Positions 29,786-38,433 of a stretch of 64,000 nucleotides of DNA are shown here, piece by piece; the first letter of the stretch is position 1, and each line of letters begins with the position of its first letter. Both the position numbers and the translations under genes were made by a program. The notes beneath the pieces are model-generated. The model saw only the letters and a list, made by a program, of their open reading frames with translations, did not search any database and had not been told where the DNA came from. Source of the DNA: Verrucomicrobium sp. BvORR034 (GTDB taxonomy: Bacteria > Verrucomicrobiota > Verrucomicrobiia > Verrucomicrobiales > Verrucomicrobiaceae); the NCBI RefSeq assembly GCF_000739635.1, contig NZ_BATQ01000093.1, positions 1 through 64,000 of the forward strand. The letters are read 5' to 3'.

Positions 29786-31939
29786 ATGAAACCGCTTCTT
29801 CCTCTCCTGGCTCTTCTAGCAGCCCCCGCGTTCATCTCCGCTGCCTCCCTCCCGGAGGCGCAAAAGATTGACGCCATTCTCGCCAAGGACTGGCAGAAGA
29901 ACAATCTGACCCCCAACTCTGCGGCACCGGACGCAGTGCTCGTCCGCCGTCTGTATCTCGACATTGCGGGGCGGATTCCCACGGCGGAGGAGACCCAGGA
30001 GTATATGAAGTCTCAAGATCCGCAGAAGCGGACGAAGCTGATTGACCGGCTTCTGGCTTCCGATGGATACACCAGCAACATGTTCAACTACTGGGCGGAC
30101 ATTTTGCGCCTTACGGACAATGTGAAGGGCAAGATCACGGCCCAAGCTTATGAGGAATGGCTCAAGCAGCAGCTCAAGGCGAACAAGCCCTATGACCAGT
30201 TCGTCCGTGATCTGCTGACCACGGATGGCGGGGTGTGGGACAGCGGATCGATTGGTTTCTACCAGCGCGATGAGAACAAGCTGGATCATCTGGCCTACAC
30301 CGTGCAGGTGTTCCTGGGCACGCAGATTGTGTGCGCCCAGTGCCACAACCACCCTTTCGACAAGTGGTCCCAAAAAGATTACTATGGGATGGCGGCCTTC
30401 ACTTATGGGATGGATACCAAGGGGGGCGGGCTGGACTTCAAAGGACTGGCCAAGAACGCAGGCAAGCCGCAGGTGGACCGGGCAGCGCTCAAGAACATGA
30501 CCCCCAAGGAGCGCAAGGCCTACATGGCGGAGCAGCGCAAAGAGGGCGGCACCGTCGCTGCCTCAACGATGAGCCGTGAGGAAATGCAGGAGGTGCGCAA
30601 GACGCTGCAGGATGTGATGAAGCCGCTGCGCTACACCTCGATCCAGTGGAACGACAACAAGCTGCCCAAGCTGCCGAATGACTACAAGTACCCGGATGCA
30701 AAGCCGGGTGAGGAGATCGCGCCCAAGGTGCTGTTTGGTCATGACGCTGTCGCCAATGGCGTGGAGACCCGGCTGCAGGCGTTTGCCGACTGGATGACCT
30801 CGCCGGACAATCCCCGTTTCACCACGGTGATCGCCAATCGCATGTGGAAGAAGGCGTTTGGCATTGGCCTCATCGAGCCGGTGGATGAGATGATGGACTC
30901 CACGGTTCCCTCCAATAACGAGCTCATGGAGTACCTCAATGAGCTCATGGTGGAGAAGAAGTATTCGCTCAAGTCCTTCCTTCGCGTGCTCTACAACACT
31001 GAGGCCTATCAGCGGATGTCCACCCGTGAGGAAGTGCAGCTGGGTGAGAACTACCACTTCACTGGTCCGGTGCTGCGCCGCATGTCGGCCGAGCAGATCT
31101 GGGACAGCTTTGTGACCCTGGCTCGGGGCAGCGTGGATGGTGCGGTGGGAGAGAAGGATGACCGTATGCACCAGTACCTGGGTGACCTGAAGTACCTCAT
31201 CGACACCGTGAAGGACAAGGGGCCGGAAGGCCTCGTGGAAGTCGCCCGCAAAGGGGCCGCTGAACGGGAGGCGACCAACGCCAAACTGGAATCCCTCCGC
31301 AAGGAGATGGAAGCAGCCCAGGCCAGTGGCAATGCCAGCACGGCCGGTCAGCTTGCCAGAGAAGCCAATCGTCTCCGCCGGGAAAACTCCAATGGCATGC
31401 TGGAAGCGATTGTGGGTGAAGACCGCGCGGATGATCTGCGCCGCGGTTACAATCCAGGCAAGAAGGGCGGCAAGAACGCCGTTCCCGCTGGGCTGACCCG
31501 CGAGCAACTGGCCACGATGTCCAAGGAGCAGCGGCGTGATGCGATCAAGATGGGCAACAGCCTCAATCTGACGGCGCGCGCTTCAGAGATTGCCTCCCCG
31601 GCGAGGCCCGGGCACCTGCTGCGCACCTTCGGCCAGTCCGATCGTGAGCAGATTCAGAATGCCAGTGATGATGCCACGGTGCCGCAGGCGCTGGCCCTCC
31701 TGAATGGCCCGACTTCCGAGGTGCTGAACAGCCCCGTCAGCAGACTCCGACAGGATGTGGAGAAGGCCACCTCTCCTCAAGCCAAGATGGACGCCATCTA
31801 CATGGCATGCCTGAGCCGTCTCCCCAGCAACAATGAGCGGACCATGCTGAATGATGTGATTCACGAGCGTGGTGACCGCGCCTACGGCGACGTCATTCAG
31901 GCCCTCCTTACCGGCAGTCAGTTCGTTTTTGTGCAGTAA
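29786..31939 (+). CDS. DUF1549/DUF1553 planctomycete-type surface protein
   Basis: 717 residues with a signal peptide (MKPLLPLLALLAAPAFISAAS). The DUF1549 part contains DIAGRIPTAEETQEYM, the FNYWADILR region and IVCAQCHNHPFDKWSQKDYY, which includes a C-x2-C-H that could bind haem. DUF1553 follows (NPRFTTVIANRMWKKAFGIGLIEPVDEM). Between and after them is a Lys/Glu-rich helical insert (~residues 480-590). Proteins of this type are almost always encoded next to a DUF1501 protein, as here (41 bp downstream), and are thought to work together outside the cytoplasm; the function is not established. Confidence 0.92.
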   Translation: MKPLLPLLALLAAPAFISAASLPEAQKIDAILAKDWQKNNLTPNSAAPDAVLVRRLYLDIAGRIPTAEETQEYMKSQDPQKRTKLIDRLLASDGYTSNMFNYWADILRLTDNVKGKITAQAYEEWLKQQLKANKPYDQFVRDLLTTDGGVWDSGSIGFYQRDENKLDHLAYTVQVFLGTQIVCAQCHNHPFDKWSQKDYYGMAAFTYGMDTKGGGLDFKGLAKNAGKPQVDRAALKNMTPKERKAYMAEQRKEGGTVAASTMSREEMQEVRKTLQDVMKPLRYTSIQWNDNKLPKLPNDYKYPDAKPGEEIAPKVLFGHDAVANGVETRLQAFADWMTSPDNPRFTTVIANRMWKKAFGIGLIEPVDEMMDSTVPSNNELMEYLNELMVEKKYSLKSFLRVLYNTEAYQRMSTREEVQLGENYHFTGPVLRRMSAEQIWDSFVTLARGSVDGAVGEKDDRMHQYLGDLKYLIDTVKDKGPEGLVEVARKGAAEREATNAKLESLRKEMEAAQASGNASTAGQLAREANRLRRENSNGMLEAIVGEDRADDLRRGYNPGKKGGKNAVPAGLTREQLATMSKEQRRDAIKMGNSLNLTARASEIASPARPGHLLRTFGQSDREQIQNASDDATVPQALALLNGPTSEVLNSPVSRLRQDVEKATSPQAKMDAIYMACLSRLPSNNERTMLNDVIHERGDRAYGDVIQALLTGSQFVFVQ

Positions 31940-31979
31940 GCAACCCGTTCCCGTTTCATCTTCCACCCACCTCACGATC

Positions 31980-33278
31980 ATGAAAAGTCTCCTTCAAAAA
32001 GCAGACGAGATCTCCCGCCGCGACTTTGTGATGCGGGCCGCCAAGACCTGTCTCGGGGTCTCCGTGCTGGATGTGCTCGCAGGGACGCGCGCCCATGGCG
32101 CCTTTGAAGGGGCGGCGAAAGTCCGCCAGGTGCCCACTGCCAAGAACGTGATCTACCTGTATATGAGCGGGGGCATGAGCCACCTCGACACCTTTGGCGT
32201 GGTGCCCGGTGCAGAGGAGATGGGGGCGACCAAGGCCATTGCGACCTCGGCAGATGGCGTGCAGATCAGCGAGTACCTTCCCACAGTGGCCAGGTCCATG
32301 CATCATGGCGTGGTGCTCAAGTCGCTCACCTCCACCCAGGGGGCGCATGCTCAAGGAAACTACTTCGTTCACACCAGCTACACCATGCGGGGTGCCACTC
32401 GGCATCCTTCCATGGGAGCCTGGATGACAGCTTTCCAGGGGCGAAACAATCCGGCGCTCCCCGGGAGCGTGATCATCACTGGGGATAGCAAGCACCCTGG
32501 GGGCGGATTCTTTGATGCCTCCATTGCTCCACTGGTGTTGAACAATCCCGCAGGCGGCCTGGCCAACAGCAGCCGGCTCGCTTCGCTCACCGAAGGGGAT
32601 TTCGACTACCGCCTGGGGCTCTCTGCCCGGTTGGACGCCGGATTCCAGAATGCCTATAGCTACAAGGGAGTGAAGGCCTATTCGGACGTGTACCGTGATG
32701 CGGTGCGGGTCATGAAGAGCGAGGATCTCACCGCCTTTGACCTGAGCAAGGAGCCCGAAGCGGCCCACGAAGCCTATGGGAGTGACAACTTCGGCCAAGG
32801 GTGTCTGTTGGCGCGTCGCTTGGTGGAACATGGCGTCCGCTTTGTGGAAGTGAATCTGGGCGGCTGGGACACTCACCAGGACAATTTCATCCGCGTGCCG
32901 GAGAAGTGTGCGACGCTGGACCAAGCATTGGGTGCGTTGCTGCCAGACCTGGATCGCCGCGGATTGCTGAATGAAACGCTTGTGGTGCTGACTACTGAGT
33001 TCGGCCGCACGCCGAAGGTGAACCAGAATGACGGACGCGATCACTATCCCAAGGCCTTCTGCTCCGCCATGTGGGGCGGGGGACTCAAGGGTGGCCAGGT
33101 GTATGGCAAGACGGACCGCGGTATTGAAGTCGTGGAGGACAAGATCGGAGTGCCCGACCTCAATGCCACCATCGGCTATGCCGTGGGGCTGCCGCTTGAC
33201 CAAGTCATCTACTCGCCGACGAAGCGACCCTTCACGGTGGCAGATCATGGCCAGCCGCTGACGCAGTTGTTTGCGTAG
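31980..33278 (+). CDS. DUF1501 protein with Tat-like leader
   Basis: 432 residues from the ATG at 31980. An N-terminal SRRDFVMRAAKTCLG sequence is a twin-arginine export motif. Family landmarks are KNVIYLYMSGGMSHLDTFGV, LKSLTSTQGAHAQGNYFVHT, FVEVNLGGWDTHQDNF, the VVLTTEFGRTPKVN segment and GRDHYPKAF. The fold belongs to the alkaline-phosphatase/sulfatase-like group. It is the normal partner of the DUF1549/DUF1553 protein upstream. The substrate is unknown. Confidence 0.93.
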   Translation: MKSLLQKADEISRRDFVMRAAKTCLGVSVLDVLAGTRAHGAFEGAAKVRQVPTAKNVIYLYMSGGMSHLDTFGVVPGAEEMGATKAIATSADGVQISEYLPTVARSMHHGVVLKSLTSTQGAHAQGNYFVHTSYTMRGATRHPSMGAWMTAFQGRNNPALPGSVIITGDSKHPGGGFFDASIAPLVLNNPAGGLANSSRLASLTEGDFDYRLGLSARLDAGFQNAYSYKGVKAYSDVYRDAVRVMKSEDLTAFDLSKEPEAAHEAYGSDNFGQGCLLARRLVEHGVRFVEVNLGGWDTHQDNFIRVPEKCATLDQALGALLPDLDRRGLLNETLVVLTTEFGRTPKVNQNDGRDHYPKAFCSAMWGGGLKGGQVYGKTDRGIEVVEDKIGVPDLNATIGYAVGLPLDQVIYSPTKRPFTVADHGQPLTQLFA

Positions 33279-33833
33279 GGGGCGGTGGGTCGTAGCCTCG
33301 CAGGCGCGCGAAGCGAGAGAGCTCCTGAGATTCGGTGGGCTTTTGTTCGCGGAAGTGTCTTCGGAGTGCGTGTGGCTCGACACCGCCTTGGCGGCCCTTG
33401 TGAGAGTCTAGAACCTTGGGTGCGGGAGCAGCGGCAGAGGACAAAGGAGGCGGGGGTTCCCAGCCCCGCTGGTGAGCGAAGCCGCAGATGTTCGCAGATC
33501 CAGCGGCCCCTTGCCGTCTGCAGCAAGCGCGACCTCAGTCATGCGGGGCCAGAGACTCCGCCTCCTTTACCGGCTGGCGAAAGGGCTTGGGGTGGGAGGC
33601 AGTTGTGCGGGCGGGCGAAAGCGGCGTCAAGCCGCCAGCACTCCAAGACGCTGCCTGAGACGGGATGTTCCAGCAGTAGGATCAGCCATAGATCTCTGAA
33701 CGAGTAGCGCTCCAGTGGCCTACACGGGCTGGAAAGGGACGGATAACTCAAAGCTTGCGTTTTGGGTGACTATCTATCAGGCTTTCGGGTTCCGCTCTGG
33801 CCCTGCAAGCGTCAACCCTCCGCTGAAGACCTC
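33279..33833. repeat. Non-coding stretch resembling dispersed verrucomicrobial repeats
   Basis: No real gene is supported in this 555-bp gap. Open frames exist but encode low-complexity Arg/Ser/Pro-rich sequence without a start signal. The segment at ~33345-33400 (translating as FVRGSVFGVRVARHR on the plus strand) and the segment at ~33610-33650 (GCGGCGTCAAGCCGCC) resemble sequence I recall as repeated many times in verrucomicrobial genomes. A 17-nt match to 44453-44470 (AGAGTCTAGAACCyTGG) is also present at ~33403-33420. Confidence 0.4.
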
Positions 33834-34298
33834 ATGATGCTCACTCCGCTGCCTCTTCTGTTGCGTGAAACGATGTCGGAACTCGGCATGGGGGCAGTGG
33901 ATCGATGGTGGGAAGATCTCGATGAATCGGGACGTCGCGATGTGATTGAGCTCTGGCAGGAAGCAGCCCTGGCTGGACCCGTAGAGGTCCGGGTCTCAGG
34001 GGTGTTCGTGGACGGGGATGGGCCTGAAGACAAGTCAGGCTTCTGGCACAACGATTTTTATGAGTACCTCGTCAACAACGAGATCTACCTGCTTGATCCG
34101 ATTCAGGCGCATGTTTGCACAAGACATCCCCTTGCACGTGCTGCTGTGCAGAGTGGACTGATCTCTCGCGATTTTGAATGTCCCTTCTCAGATGGCAATT
34201 GCCCGATGCGACGTCTCCTTGGAGTAAAGCCTGGGAAATCGATGCGGTTGGGCGTTACGTTTGAGCGCAAGGTCGTGGAATACCTGCCTCCCTGTTGA
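33834..34298 (+). CDS. Hypothetical cytoplasmic protein
   Basis: 154 residues from the ATG pair at 33834/33837 (MMLTPLPLLLRETM); the frame is open further upstream but enters the repeat-like region. The protein is acidic and soluble, with WWEDLDESGRRDVIELWQEAAL near the start and a Cys-containing end (FECPFSDGNCPMRRLL). I do not recognise a family. It is convergent with the ADP-ribosylglycohydrolase gene, only 28 bp from its stop. Confidence 0.6.
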   Translation: MMLTPLPLLLRETMSELGMGAVDRWWEDLDESGRRDVIELWQEAALAGPVEVRVSGVFVDGDGPEDKSGFWHNDFYEYLVNNEIYLLDPIQAHVCTRHPLARAAVQSGLISRDFECPFSDGNCPMRRLLGVKPGKSMRLGVTFERKVVEYLPPC

Positions 34299-34326
34299 GA
34301 GAGGGGCCGCAGGACCGCCTCTGGTC

Positions 34327-35409
34327 TCACGAAATAGCCCCTGCTACCACCTTGGCGAGCCGGACGATCTCCGGGCCATCGGCCAATCCTTCCACAAAGC
34401 GGGAGGGGATTTTGCTCAATCCCACCTGAGCTCCAACCAAGGCGCCGGCCAGGCAGGCGCGGGACATGTTTTGGCCTCCGCCATTGATGGCGTGGAGGAC
34501 TGCGCTCTCAAAGTTGTCTGGGAACCGGGCGGCGAGATGATAGGCCGCGGGAAGAACGAACTGGATGGCGCAGGACATCCCATAAACCTGCGAGACTTTC
34601 CAGGCTGGTTCGGCCTGCGTGTCGGGATCGGTGGCAGACTTTGCGACCCAGGAAGGTAGTAGCAGGGCATCTGGCGAAGCAAAGCCAAAGCCCGAGGGTG
34701 CCGAAGACGATGCGGCAATGGACGAGGGGGCGACAAAGGGGATCTCTCCACTGCGCACGCGGTCCATGAGTTTGTCAGAGAGGTCTTCGTCAAACGCTTC
34801 TCCCCGAATGAGCTGGGTGAGCACGCAGGCATAGCCGACGGTCTGTTGCTCCACCAGAGAGTCGGTCTGGGAAAGGTTGGTGTTTTCCCAAGCATGACGA
34901 GCGGCCAGTCCGGGTTCCATGGCATAACGGGCAGCAAGGATGGTCACCCGTTCCGCAGCCTCGGAGGTGTCAGCGTTTCCACCAGTTTGGCCCCAGGGCT
35001 TGCCTTCCTTCACCCGGGCCTGCCACACCTGGCGGATCGAGTGGTTGGTATATCCACCGGGTCCGACATACGGGGTGCCATCGAGGAGGGGGAGCAATTG
35101 CTCATCCAGCCGACGGGTGAAGTCAGCCTCATCGTATCCGCCTTGTTCAGCCACGGATCGCAGCAGATGGAGCATGATGATGCCGGTCTGCGACAATTCG
35201 CCGCCCTTCATGCCAGCGTGATATTTGGCGTGTGGTTTGGGGTCGGTATAACCGCTGATCCAGGGGCCGAAGTCACGTCGCTGTTCATCCAGGTCGTAGT
35301 ACCAATGGGGGCCAAGGCCCAGCGCATCCCCGATAAAAGCTCCGACAATGGCACCTGCGGCACGATCAGCGGACGGTTCGAACGAAGGCGGAGAGACGGG
35401 AGGGATCAT
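34327..35409 (-). CDS. ADP-ribosylglycohydrolase family protein
   Basis: 360 residues from the ATG at 35409 (MIPPVSPPSFEPS). The N-terminal AAGAIVGAFIGDALGLGPHWYYD and the C-terminal NMSRACLAGALVGAQVG match the ARH/DraG family core that removes ADP-ribose groups. The common acidic metal ligands are partly changed (G-D-A-L-G kept; the last motif reads GGGQNMSRAC rather than GGDTDTxA), so catalytic activity is uncertain and a different substrate is possible. It is divergent from the DUF4336-like gene, so they share the ~110 bp between them for promoters. Confidence 0.8.
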   Translation of the reverse strand: MIPPVSPPSFEPSADRAAGAIVGAFIGDALGLGPHWYYDLDEQRRDFGPWISGYTDPKPHAKYHAGMKGGELSQTGIIMLHLLRSVAEQGGYDEADFTRRLDEQLLPLLDGTPYVGPGGYTNHSIRQVWQARVKEGKPWGQTGGNADTSEAAERVTILAARYAMEPGLAARHAWENTNLSQTDSLVEQQTVGYACVLTQLIRGEAFDEDLSDKLMDRVRSGEIPFVAPSSIAASSSAPSGFGFASPDALLLPSWVAKSATDPDTQAEPAWKVSQVYGMSCAIQFVLPAAYHLAARFPDNFESAVLHAINGGGQNMSRACLAGALVGAQVGLSKIPSRFVEGLADGPEIVRLAKVVAGAIS

Positions 35410-35518
35410 ATGAGGAGTGAAGAAGAATTGTGGGAGTGCAATGTTTACGTCTGGGGTGCGGGTCCGGGAGCGACAACGTTTTTGGGCGCAGGCCCGTCGT
35501 GAGGTGCGTAGAGGGAGT

Positions 35519-36205
35519 GTGAGCTTGCAACCCATCGCCGAAAATCTCTGGCTGCAGCACTTCCCGTTGTCGGTGCTGGGGACTCAGCACGGACGCAACG
35601 TGACCGTCATCCGCCTTTCATCCGGGAAGGTCGTGGTGCACTCCATGGCACCATTTACTGCCGGTGATGTGGAGGAGATTCGGGCACTGGGACCGACGGG
35701 ATGGTTGGTGGAGGCCATGCTGCTGCATGACACCTATGCCAAGGAAGGCCGCGCGGCATTTCCCGGCGTGAATTTCTTGGGCCCTCCGGGATTTGAATCT
35801 GTGGTAGGGTTCCCAGTGGCTCCGCTGAATCCGGCCCCCGCCGAGTGGGCGGACGAGTTGCAAGTGTTCCCGCTGGAGGGGGCTCCGAAGCTGGAGGAGC
35901 AACTCGTGCTGCATGTGCCCTCACGCACGCTGATTGTTGCGGATCTGGTGTTCAACTTTAACCCTCATGAGAAGGGATGGGATCGCTTCTTCCACCGGTA
36001 TCTTGCGGGCTTCAAGCGCTACCCAGGGATGAGCCGGATCTTCCGCCTCTTCGTGAAAGACAAGGAGCGTTTCCTCCAATCTTTGAGGCCGGTGATCGCG
36101 GCCGATTTTGACCGGTTGGTGGTAGGGCACGGCACATTGATCGAGACGGGAGCCAAGCAGAAGCTTGTCGAGGCCCTCCGGGATGCCGGCTATGTGCTCG
36201 ACTGA
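35519..36205 (+). CDS. DUF4336-like metallo-beta-lactamase-fold protein
   Basis: 228 residues from a GTG at 35519 (VSLQPIAENLWLQHFPL), chosen because relatives start close to this NLW motif; an upstream ATG at 35417 would add a basic, unlikely leader overlapping the divergent gene's control region. The body has VVHSMAPFTAGDVEEIRALG, LHDTYAKEGRAAFPG and VVGHGTLIETG, arranged like a metallo-hydrolase fold with several ligands altered. LIVADLVFNFNPHEKG is also characteristic. Function unknown. Confidence 0.65.
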   Translation: MSLQPIAENLWLQHFPLSVLGTQHGRNVTVIRLSSGKVVVHSMAPFTAGDVEEIRALGPTGWLVEAMLLHDTYAKEGRAAFPGVNFLGPPGFESVVGFPVAPLNPAPAEWADELQVFPLEGAPKLEEQLVLHVPSRTLIVADLVFNFNPHEKGWDRFFHRYLAGFKRYPGMSRIFRLFVKDKERFLQSLRPVIAADFDRLVVGHGTLIETGAKQKLVEALRDAGYVLD

Positions 36206-36288
36206 AGTTGTGCTTGAACGCGAAGGCTGCTGATGCGAGAGCCTTTGCCCTCCTTTTCTGAAGGGTTCACCCATCATCTCTGTAGCTC

Positions 36289-36870
36289 GTGTCATTGCCA
36301 ACTTCTGGACAACGTTTCACACCTGTCGCGTTTGCGGTCACCCCGATCCGCTGGTTTCGCGCCATCTGGTCTCGGCTGAGCAGACTGTTGAAGGTGGCGC
36401 CATTGACCGGGTTGATCGGTTGTGGCGGTGATGGCCAGACTCTCCCCACTTTCGATCATGATCGCTCCGTTTCCGGACCCAGTGCGCATCCGCTGGCGAT
36501 TGAGGTAGCCAAGGTGGGGGCCTATCCAGCGCTGGTGAAGTCCGGCGCGGGCTACTTTTACGATGACGTTCTGGAGTATCGCGTCTGGATGCATCCTGAG
36601 CGTGGAGCTGCGCCAAGGGAAGATGGTGGTGGCGACTGCTATGTGGCCTTCGCCCAGTATGAGAAGGCGCTGGCGTTCTCCAAGGCAACCACCGGTGCGG
36701 AGGAGCCCTTGGTTCTGATACGTCAGATGGAATACATCAATGAACCCGAAGAGGGCGTGTATGAAGCTGCGGCAGGTGAACGGCTGACGGAGTGGCAGGT
36801 AGAGTGGCTGGAGGGATCCAAGAGGCAGGCCGACTCGATCGAGAAATTCCTGCGGGAGCACCGTAGGTAA
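36289..36870 (+). CDS. Conserved hypothetical protein
   Basis: Up to 193 residues from a GTG at 36289; the start is uncertain. Residues from ~65 on (AIEVAKVGAYPALVKSGAGYFYDDVLEYRVWMHPERGAAP..., YEKALAFSKATTGAEEPLVLIRQMEYINEPEEGVYE) look well conserved in character and resemble small proteins I have seen labelled as acetyltransferase-like, though no acetyl-CoA motif is visible. The N-terminal ~60 residues are basic and end in LTGLIGCGG, which resembles a lipobox (LIGC), but the leader is long for a lipoprotein. Convergent with the acetyltransferase gene at 36902. Confidence 0.55.
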   Translation: MSLPTSGQRFTPVAFAVTPIRWFRAIWSRLSRLLKVAPLTGLIGCGGDGQTLPTFDHDRSVSGPSAHPLAIEVAKVGAYPALVKSGAGYFYDDVLEYRVWMHPERGAAPREDGGGDCYVAFAQYEKALAFSKATTGAEEPLVLIRQMEYINEPEEGVYEAAAGERLTEWQVEWLEGSKRQADSIEKFLREHRR

Positions 36871-36901
36871 GCACGTGCCCCGTCAGAGAGTTTGATCCGC
36901 A

Positions 36902-37357
36902 TCACGGATTCAGCGGCATACGGTAGTAAACCACCCGCTCTGTTTCCTCGAATCCCAGGGCCTCGTGCATGAGATGGCTGGGGGTATTCTCCAGGAGGGC
37001 GTCTGAGGCCAGCTCGTGGCAGCCCAAGGACCGGCCCCATTCCATGACGGCGGTGATGAGCAGACGGGCCACGCCGTGGCGGCGGGAGAGCGGATGCACA
37101 TAGAGCCCCTCAAGAAACGCCACCGGAGAGCTGGAGGTGCCGTTTACATAGCCGTGGCGCAGGGAGGCTTCCGCCAGCCCAACGGGATTGCCAGCGGCGT
37201 CGAATGCCAGCAGATCGTGATGGTGTGTCGGGTCGGCGAGCTGATCCTCCATTTCCACGAGATGTTCTTCGGCGGAAGATTCAGGCCAGAGGGCGAGCCG
37301 GAAGTCCAGCCAGCCCGGATCGCTGGTGGTGGTGCATAGTCGCAAGGTGAAGTTCAT
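36902..37357 (-). CDS. Aminoglycoside 6'-N-acetyltransferase, AAC(6')-Iy-like
   Basis: 151 residues from the ATG at 37357 (MNFTLRLCTT). GNAT enzyme of the chromosomal AAC(6')-Ic/-Iy subgroup, which acetylate the 6'-amino group of aminoglycosides. Diagnostic stretches are WLDFRLALWPESSAEEH, GLAEASLRHGYVNGTSSSPV, FLEGLYVHPLSRRHGVARLLI (the acetyl-CoA R/Q-x-x-G-x-A/G motif is RRHGVA) and HEALGFEETERVVYYR. It stands alone with no mobile element, so it looks like an intrinsic gene. Whether it confers resistance or has another natural substrate is not known. Confidence 0.88.
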   Translation of the reverse strand: MNFTLRLCTTTSDPGWLDFRLALWPESSAEEHLVEMEDQLADPTHHHDLLAFDAAGNPVGLAEASLRHGYVNGTSSSPVAFLEGLYVHPLSRRHGVARLLITAVMEWGRSLGCHELASDALLENTPSHLMHEALGFEETERVVYYRMPLNP

Positions 37358-37404
37358 CGGCGGAGCAAGGGGATGGGGGCGCGTTGACAATGCCTGGACG
37401 ACAG

Positions 37405-37436
37405 AAAAAAGCGTGAACCGGAGGTCCGGTTCACGC
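37405..37436 (-). terminator. Intrinsic terminator of the sugar isomerase gene
   Basis: A perfect 11-bp stem (GCGTGAACCGG/CCGGTTCACGC, 37411-37421 with 37426-37436) and a 4-nt loop, followed on the minus strand by six T residues. It lies 27 bp past the stop of the gene ending at 37463. Confidence 0.92.
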
Positions 37437-37462
37437 TGAAGTTAATCGCTTGAAGATCGGGA

Positions 37463-38287
37463 CTACTCGACGAGGCCGGCGAGGTTTTCTTTGCACCACT
37501 GACCGTTCTGGCGGGTCACGCCGTCTGGATCGCCGATGGCTTCATGGCACTCATCTTCGCAGATGATCCAGCCTTCGAACTTACGGACCACGAGCCATTC
37601 CGTGATCTTGTGGAAGTCGAGCTTGCCTGTGCCCATCTTGGCCCAGGGCTCAGGACCGTTGCCGGAGAAGTCCTTGTAGTGGATGTGATCCACGAGATGG
37701 CTCCACTTGTCCAGCGTGGCGATGACGTCCATGCCACCGCGGGCGATGTGACCCACGTCCGGTGTCCAGCCCGTGACGGTCGGGTCCAGGCTGTTGATGA
37801 TGACGTCATAGTCTTCCTGCGTGCGCACCACGGAGGATGGCGGGCTGTTCGGGTGGAAGGAGCAGGAAATGCCCTGCTCGACCGCGCGACGGCTCACGGC
37901 GTTGACATTCTTCACAAGGTTCAGACGACGCTCGTGGATGTTTTTGCGATTCGTCGGGAGGGGTACCGTGCAGAGCTTGGCACCGGGGAAGTTCTTGAGG
38001 ATGGCGAAGGTGTCGTCCGCCTGCTTGCGCTCGTCGGCGGTTTCCGTGGCCTCATTCCAGCCGCAAACGAGGGCGATACCGGCCAGCTCGACGTTGTTCT
38101 TTTCCAGATGTTCTTTGAGCTTGGAGGGGTCGGCCAGGTCGCCCATCCAGAAGTGCATGGGCTCGATGCCGGCAAATCCGCTCTCACCCGCCACCTTGAT
38201 CATGTGGTCGAGCTTGTTGTTGTAGGCTTGTCCGGAGCCTTGCATGAACCAGGTGTAGACTTCGGAGCCGAACTTGATTTTGGCCAT
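37463..38287 (-). CDS. Sugar phosphate isomerase/epimerase (TIM barrel)
   Basis: 274 residues. A xylose-isomerase-like TIM barrel: KFGSEVYTWFMQGSG at the start, GFAGIEPMHFWMGD, a CSFHPNSPP strand end with a histidine, VTGWTPDVGHIARGG (metal ligand D/H), and HIHYKDFSGNGPEPW with the catalytic-face H and D. The last glutamate/aspartate lies in WIICEDECHEAIGD. Members isomerise or epimerise keto sugars or inositols; the substrate is not predictable. It is probably monocistronic, with its own terminator. Confidence 0.85.
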   Translation of the reverse strand: MAKIKFGSEVYTWFMQGSGQAYNNKLDHMIKVAGESGFAGIEPMHFWMGDLADPSKLKEHLEKNNVELAGIALVCGWNEATETADERKQADDTFAILKNFPGAKLCTVPLPTNRKNIHERRLNLVKNVNAVSRRAVEQGISCSFHPNSPPSSVVRTQEDYDVIINSLDPTVTGWTPDVGHIARGGMDVIATLDKWSHLVDHIHYKDFSGNGPEPWAKMGTGKLDFHKITEWLVVRKFEGWIICEDECHEAIGDPDGVTRQNGQWCKENLAGLVE

Positions 38288-38433
38288 AAGGTCGCGTGCT
38301 GTTTGGTTAGGATGTTGGTGGCTGAGAACGGTGAAAAAATTCCGCAGCGGAGAGCCTCTTGGCTAGCGGAATCCGGGGGCGAAGTCCAGCGGGAACTTGC
38401 CGGGTGTTTCAGTACGCAGCAGGCGGGTTGGGA

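Noticed and set aside
31956-33383. 475-codon minus-strand open frame
   Set aside because: Shadow of the DUF1501 gene; the plus-strand product has a Tat leader and clear family motifs.
33285-33707. 140-codon plus-strand open frame
   Set aside because: Arg/Ser/Pro-rich, lies in repeat-like sequence, and has no plausible ribosome-binding site or family.
36289-36480. Lipoprotein signal in the hypothetical protein (LIGC)
   Set aside because: The Cys lies ~46 residues in, after an Arg-rich stretch, which is too long for a lipoprotein signal unless a later start is used.
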